Assembly (NCBI RefSeq): GCF_000422305.1
Contig: NZ_AULN01000018.1
Location: 152,610 to 216,609, forward strand
From: Luteimonas mephitis DSM 12574
GTDB lineage: Bacteria > Pseudomonadota > Gammaproteobacteria > Xanthomonadales > Xanthomonadaceae
DNA: 64,000 nucleotides
Direction of reading: 5' to 3'
This document shows, piece by piece, positions 61,110 through 64,000 of the stretch. The notes under the pieces are model-generated. The model worked only from the letters and a program-made list of their open reading frames with translations. It was not told where the DNA came from and did no database searches. A program made the position numbers and the translations under genes. Each line of letters opens with the position of its first letter. Within the stretch, counting starts at the first letter, position 1.

Positions 61110-61775
61110 ATGCGAGTGCTTGTAGTCGAAGACGACGAACTGATCGCGAGCGGCCTGGTGGCGGGTTTGCGCGTGCACGGCATCAACGCCGAGCGGGTGC
61201 GCGACGCCGTCGGCGCCGAGGCGGCCTGCGCCGGCGAGCGCTACGATGCACTGGTGCTCGACCTCGGGCTGCCCGACCGCGACGGCATGGCTCTGCTCGC
61301 CGACCTGCGCGCGCACGACCAGGGCATTCCCGTCGTCATTCTCACGGCCCGCGACTCGGTCGAACACCGCCTCGCTGGCTTGCACGGTGGCGCTGACGAC
61401 TATCTCGTCAAACCATTCGACCTGCGCGAGCTGGCTGCTCGCCTGCATGCGGTCGTGCGTCGTGTGCGGGGGAGGGCGGTCCAGGCAATCGAGGTGGGGC
61501 CATTGCGGCTCGAACCGGAAAGCGGCCAGGCTTGGCTTGTCGGCGACCCGGTGGCCCTGTCACGGCGCGAAATCGATCTGCTGGTCCACCTGGCCGACGC
61601 GCAGGGGCGTTGGATCTCTCCGCAGACGCTGCATGAACGGCTTTACGGACTTGACGTGGATGTTGGCAGCAATACGCTCAACGTCCACATCCACAACATC
61701 CGTCGCAAGTTGGGGCCCCATGCCATCGAAACCGCCCGAGGCCTCGGCTACCGCCTGGGTTGGAGGCCGACATGA
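61110..61775 (+). CDS. dsbR: OmpR-family response regulator (DsbR-like)
   Basis: A 221-residue response regulator: receiver domain with acidic pocket VVEDDELI, phosphorylation aspartate about 51 in LVLDLGLPD, lysine in LVKPFD, and a C-terminal winged helix (LSRREIDLLVHLADAQGRWI, VHIHNIRRKLG). The QseB/PmrA subgroup fits the TTAA-type box next to it. In Pseudomonas the equivalent pair DsbRS, next to a dsbD-dsbE-dsbG operon, responds to copper; the assignment here is by arrangement. Confidence 0.85.
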   Translation: MRVLVVEDDELIASGLVAGLRVHGINAERVRDAVGAEAACAGERYDALVLDLGLPDRDGMALLADLRAHDQGIPVVILTARDSVEHRLAGLHGGADDYLVKPFDLRELAARLHAVVRRVRGRAVQAIEVGPLRLEPESGQAWLVGDPVALSRREIDLLVHLADAQGRWISPQTLHERLYGLDVDVGSNTLNVHIHNIRRKLGPHAIETARGLGYRLGWRPT

Positions 61776-63112
61776 GTCTGCGCCTGCGTGCGGTATTGAT
61801 CGCCGGGGTTGCTCTGACGCTGCTATGGGCACTGGCCGCGGCGTGGATGCTGCGCGACATGCACGGTCGTCTCGACCGTACTCTCGATCAGCGACTGGAA
61901 CAATCGGCACGGATGGTGTCCGGACTGCTGCAGCGCTCCGCACTGATGCCGGAGGATATGGACCGGCTTGCGAGCCCCGTGACTGTCGGCGGCGGGCAGG
62001 GCATCGCCTGCCAGATCCGCACGCTGCGCGGCGAAATCGTCGCGTCTACAAGTGGTGCGCCACCGATGGCGTTCGACGCGTCAACGCCCGGGTTTTCCGA
62101 TCATCAGGTCGACGGCCAAGCCTGGCGTACCTACACCCTGCAATTCGACGGCTACAACATCACCACTGCCGACCGGATCGATGAGCGCGATGCGTTGGTC
62201 CGCGACATTCTTCTGGCCGCGGGCATACCCTTTCTGGTTGCGCTGCTGGGCGGATTGTTGGCGCTATGGGTCGGCATCACGCGGGGCCTTGCACCACTCG
62301 ATGCCTTGCGCCGGATGTTACAGGCGCGTGATGCGGATTCGACCAGGCCGGTCGATGATATCGGCACACCGACGGAACTGCGGCCTGTGCTGGGCGCTCT
62401 CAATGGGCTGCTCGAGCGGTTGGCCGAATCGCTGCATCAGCAGCGTGCCTTCACCGATGCTGCGGCACACGAGTTGCGCACGCCGCTGACCGTCGTCGAC
62501 ACCCATCTGCAAGTTGCACGCTTGTCCGCGGAGCCGGAAGCATCCCAGTCACTGCACAGCGCGGGCGAAGGTGTGCGCCGCCTGCGCCGGACGCTGGACC
62601 AGTTGATGGCCCTGGCGCGGGCGGAGACCCCGGGCAGCGTCGCGGATGATCCTTGCGATTCGGTACTGGATGCGGTCAACGATGTGCTGGCGCGACTGCA
62701 GCCAGAGGAACGCAACCGGGTCGATGTCTGCGTATCCGGCAGCGACGCCGCCGTCGCTATTCCACATTCGATGCTGTCGACGGCGCTACGCAATCTGCTC
62801 GACAACGCGCTGCGCTACTCGGGTGATGAATTGCCGGTTGCTCTGCTTGTATGTTTCGAGCCGGATACCGGCAGCGTACGCATCGAAGTGGCAGATCGCG
62901 GACCGGGCATGGATGACAAAGATATGGCCAATGCCGGCCAGCGATTCTGGCGCGGTGACCATCGACGAGAAGGAAGTGAAGGTGCTGGACTTGGGCTTTC
63001 CATCGTGCGTGCAATCGTCGCTCGACATGGAGGCGGGTTTAGATTGCAAGCGAGGACGGGCACTGGGCTATCAGCCGTTCTCGAACTGCGGATGGTCCAG
63101 GTTCACGGATAA
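61772..63112 (+). CDS. dsbS: Sensor histidine kinase (DsbS-like)
   Basis: A 446-residue membrane kinase: helix 1 (about 8-28), a periplasmic domain of about 120 residues containing one cysteine (ACQIRTL), helix 2 (about 150-172), HAMP-like linker, and the dimerisation box TDAAAHELRTPLTVV (H about 232). The ATPase boxes are LRNLLDNALRYS, DRGPGM and GAGLGLSIV. ATGA overlap with the regulator. The stimulus is likely copper or thiol stress, inferred from neighbours. Confidence 0.87.
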   Translation: MSLRLRAVLIAGVALTLLWALAAAWMLRDMHGRLDRTLDQRLEQSARMVSGLLQRSALMPEDMDRLASPVTVGGGQGIACQIRTLRGEIVASTSGAPPMAFDASTPGFSDHQVDGQAWRTYTLQFDGYNITTADRIDERDALVRDILLAAGIPFLVALLGGLLALWVGITRGLAPLDALRRMLQARDADSTRPVDDIGTPTELRPVLGALNGLLERLAESLHQQRAFTDAAAHELRTPLTVVDTHLQVARLSAEPEASQSLHSAGEGVRRLRRTLDQLMALARAETPGSVADDPCDSVLDAVNDVLARLQPEERNRVDVCVSGSDAAVAIPHSMLSTALRNLLDNALRYSGDELPVALLVCFEPDTGSVRIEVADRGPGMDDKDMANAGQRFWRGDHRREGSEGAGLGLSIVRAIVARHGGGFRLQARTGTGLSAVLELRMVQVHG

Positions 63113-63400
63113 CGAGCGCCGTAAGCGTGACCACGCTCGGCCCGCTTCATTGCTCTGGCACGCACTGGTAGGGCAGTTTGCATCTGGCGAAAATGATCGA
63201 TCGGTAGAACGCTGGATGACGTAGCCTTCTCCCCAACCAGCGAGGACGACGATGTCCACCTGACGTCCACCTTGGAGTTCCGATTCGGCAAGAGCGAGAG
63301 CGTGAGCAGCCATGATGGCCTTGAAGCGGCTGTTGAACATCTCACGGAAGCCCGCGGCGATCACTTCGACGCGATCCGACAATTCCCTGATCTCGACCAT
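63071..63400 (-). CDS. Small hypothetical protein
   Basis: A 109-residue frame (MVEIRELSDRVEVIAAGFRE ...) with a strong ribosome site GGGAGAGG before its ATG. The first 70 residues look protein-like (helix, then VDIVVLAGWGEGYVIQ); the C-terminal 14 codons overlap the end of the kinase gene on the other strand. No family is recognised; the lower confidence reflects the overlap and lack of homology evidence. Confidence 0.4.
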   Translation of the reverse strand: MVEIRELSDRVEVIAAGFREMFNSRFKAIMAAHALALAESELQGGRQVDIVVLAGWGEGYVIQRSTDRSFSPDANCPTSACQSNEAGRAWSRLRRSLSVNLDHPQFENG

Positions 63401-63906
63401 GCGCCTCTCCCTCGGCAATAGGTGGGTGCCAGCAGCTCCGCATCCCTGCGGGAACCCGCCCGTCTGGATTACCCGCGAGGAAGTGCGGGGATCGGACGTT
63501 GCTGGCAGGTTGGTAGTTTGTGTGACTGAGCTTGCCCGAGTCGTCAGCTGCGCATGTTCTGTAGTGTCGGGAAAGCCCACACAGCTTTGTAGGGAAATCC
63601 TGACGAGAGACTTGAGACCGTAGAACGACCTTGACCTGCCTTGTCCAGGGTCTGTTTGATGCGATTGACTAGATGCGGGATAGGGCAGGGCGCTGGCTCC
63701 GGACGTACACCCCTGGGTGTCCAAGCATGGCGCTCGGCGAACTGGCTCCACTCTCGGGGGCGATTCGGAAGTAGGAATTTTCTAACGATTCGCGCCTGTT
63801 ATCGAGGGGAGAAAGAGCCCCTGATCCACCCACTCTGTGCCACGTAGCGAACCGACTCCGTCGCAACGGATTAGGAACTCTTGTGCCGGGCTCACTTCCG
63901 GGAACT
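63401..63906. other. Gene-free stretch before the IS remnant
   Basis: About 500 bases with no convincing reading frame and more even base composition than the genes to the left. Short frames lack ribosome sites and protein-like composition. It is probably debris between accessory blocks. Confidence 0.4.
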
Positions 63907-64000
63907 GGACTGCTGCCGGTTCCGTGGACACCATCCTAAGCTATCTGTAGTTGCTGCTCGTACTGCGCGGGGCTGATGTGGACTGCTGCCGGTTCCGTGG
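63907..64000 (-). mobile_element. IS3-family insertion sequence remnant (end and OrfB C-terminus)
   Basis: The minus strand from 63977 to 63936 encodes ISPAQYEQQLQIA followed by a stop, the typical end of an IS3-family OrfB transposase. Just beyond the stop lies GGACTGCTGCCGGTTCCGTG, likely the terminal inverted repeat. The same 20-base stretch recurs at 63981-64000, exactly where upstream OrfB codons (normally ALGY before ISPAQ) should be. The copy is therefore truncated or nested, and continues beyond the window. Confidence 0.7.

Noticed and set aside
61002..61448. N-terminal extension of DsbD to 61448
   Set aside because: It would run antisense through the response-regulator gene and bury the signal peptide about 150 residues inside.

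Overview
The window is high-GC proteobacterial DNA. Gene content and order (rodZ/yfgM/bamB/der, guaBA, ppsA/ppsR, a CopL-CopA-CopB copper cluster, many REP-like palindromes) point to a member of the Xanthomonadaceae of the Lysobacter/Luteimonas/Xanthomonas type. No 16S rRNA gene or other species marker is present, so the genus is open.

Positions 1-20.9 kb look like core chromosome: the end of rodZ, then yfgM, bamB and der; a molybdenum cofactor block (mobA, moeA, moeB); a secreted DUF2272 protein; folD; guaB-guaA; a small-molecule kinase; tadA; orn; ppsA with its divergent regulator ppsR; small conserved proteins; and tRNA-Glu and tRNA-Ala. The gaps between these genes hold long imperfect palindromes of one REP-like family. 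I saw none of these to the right of the tRNAs.

Positions 20.9-24.7 kb hold a copper-type P1B ATPase with its MerR regulator and a MerR-type promoter with a 20-bp spacer, then a MarC-family membrane protein. Positions 24.7-33.4 kb are a mobile module. On the minus strand lie a TnsA-like protein that appears to lack most catalytic residues, a DDE transposase (TniA/TnsB type), an AAA ATPase (TniB/TnsC type), a TniQ protein and two small proteins. Three unplaced accessory genes follow. I could not find the ends of the element.

Positions 33.5-63.1 kb are a metal/sulfur/redox accessory region. It contains: (i) copL-copA-copB; (ii) a LysR regulator with a perfect 9-5-9 palindrome, divergent from a tightly coupled set of seven genes (small dimeric-barrel-like protein, ChrR-like cupin, flavin oxidase, PatB-type C-S lyase, zinc alcohol dehydrogenase, MFS exporter, DUF2938 protein), followed by a thioredoxin; (iii) a porin and a convergent set of secreted proteins (SoxB-like metallophosphatase, DsrE-like protein, alginate-export-type porin); (iv) cbb3-oxidase subunits CcoN and CcoO with a tri-haem cytochrome, a TsdA-type thiosulfate dehydrogenase and a CcoI/FixI-type copper ATPase that carries a frameshift; (v) a dsbD-tlpA-dsbG operon divergent from a two-component system, an arrangement like the copper-responsive DsbRS system of Pseudomonas.

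The best candidate for a less described system is the pairing of (iii), (iv) and (v). A CTTAA-type direct-repeat box before dsbD recurs, with 13 of 17 positions identical, before the SoxB-like operon and in the region shared with ccoN. This suggests one OmpR-family regulator linking periplasmic thiol repair with thiosulfate-linked respiration. The window ends in an IS3-family transposase remnant.
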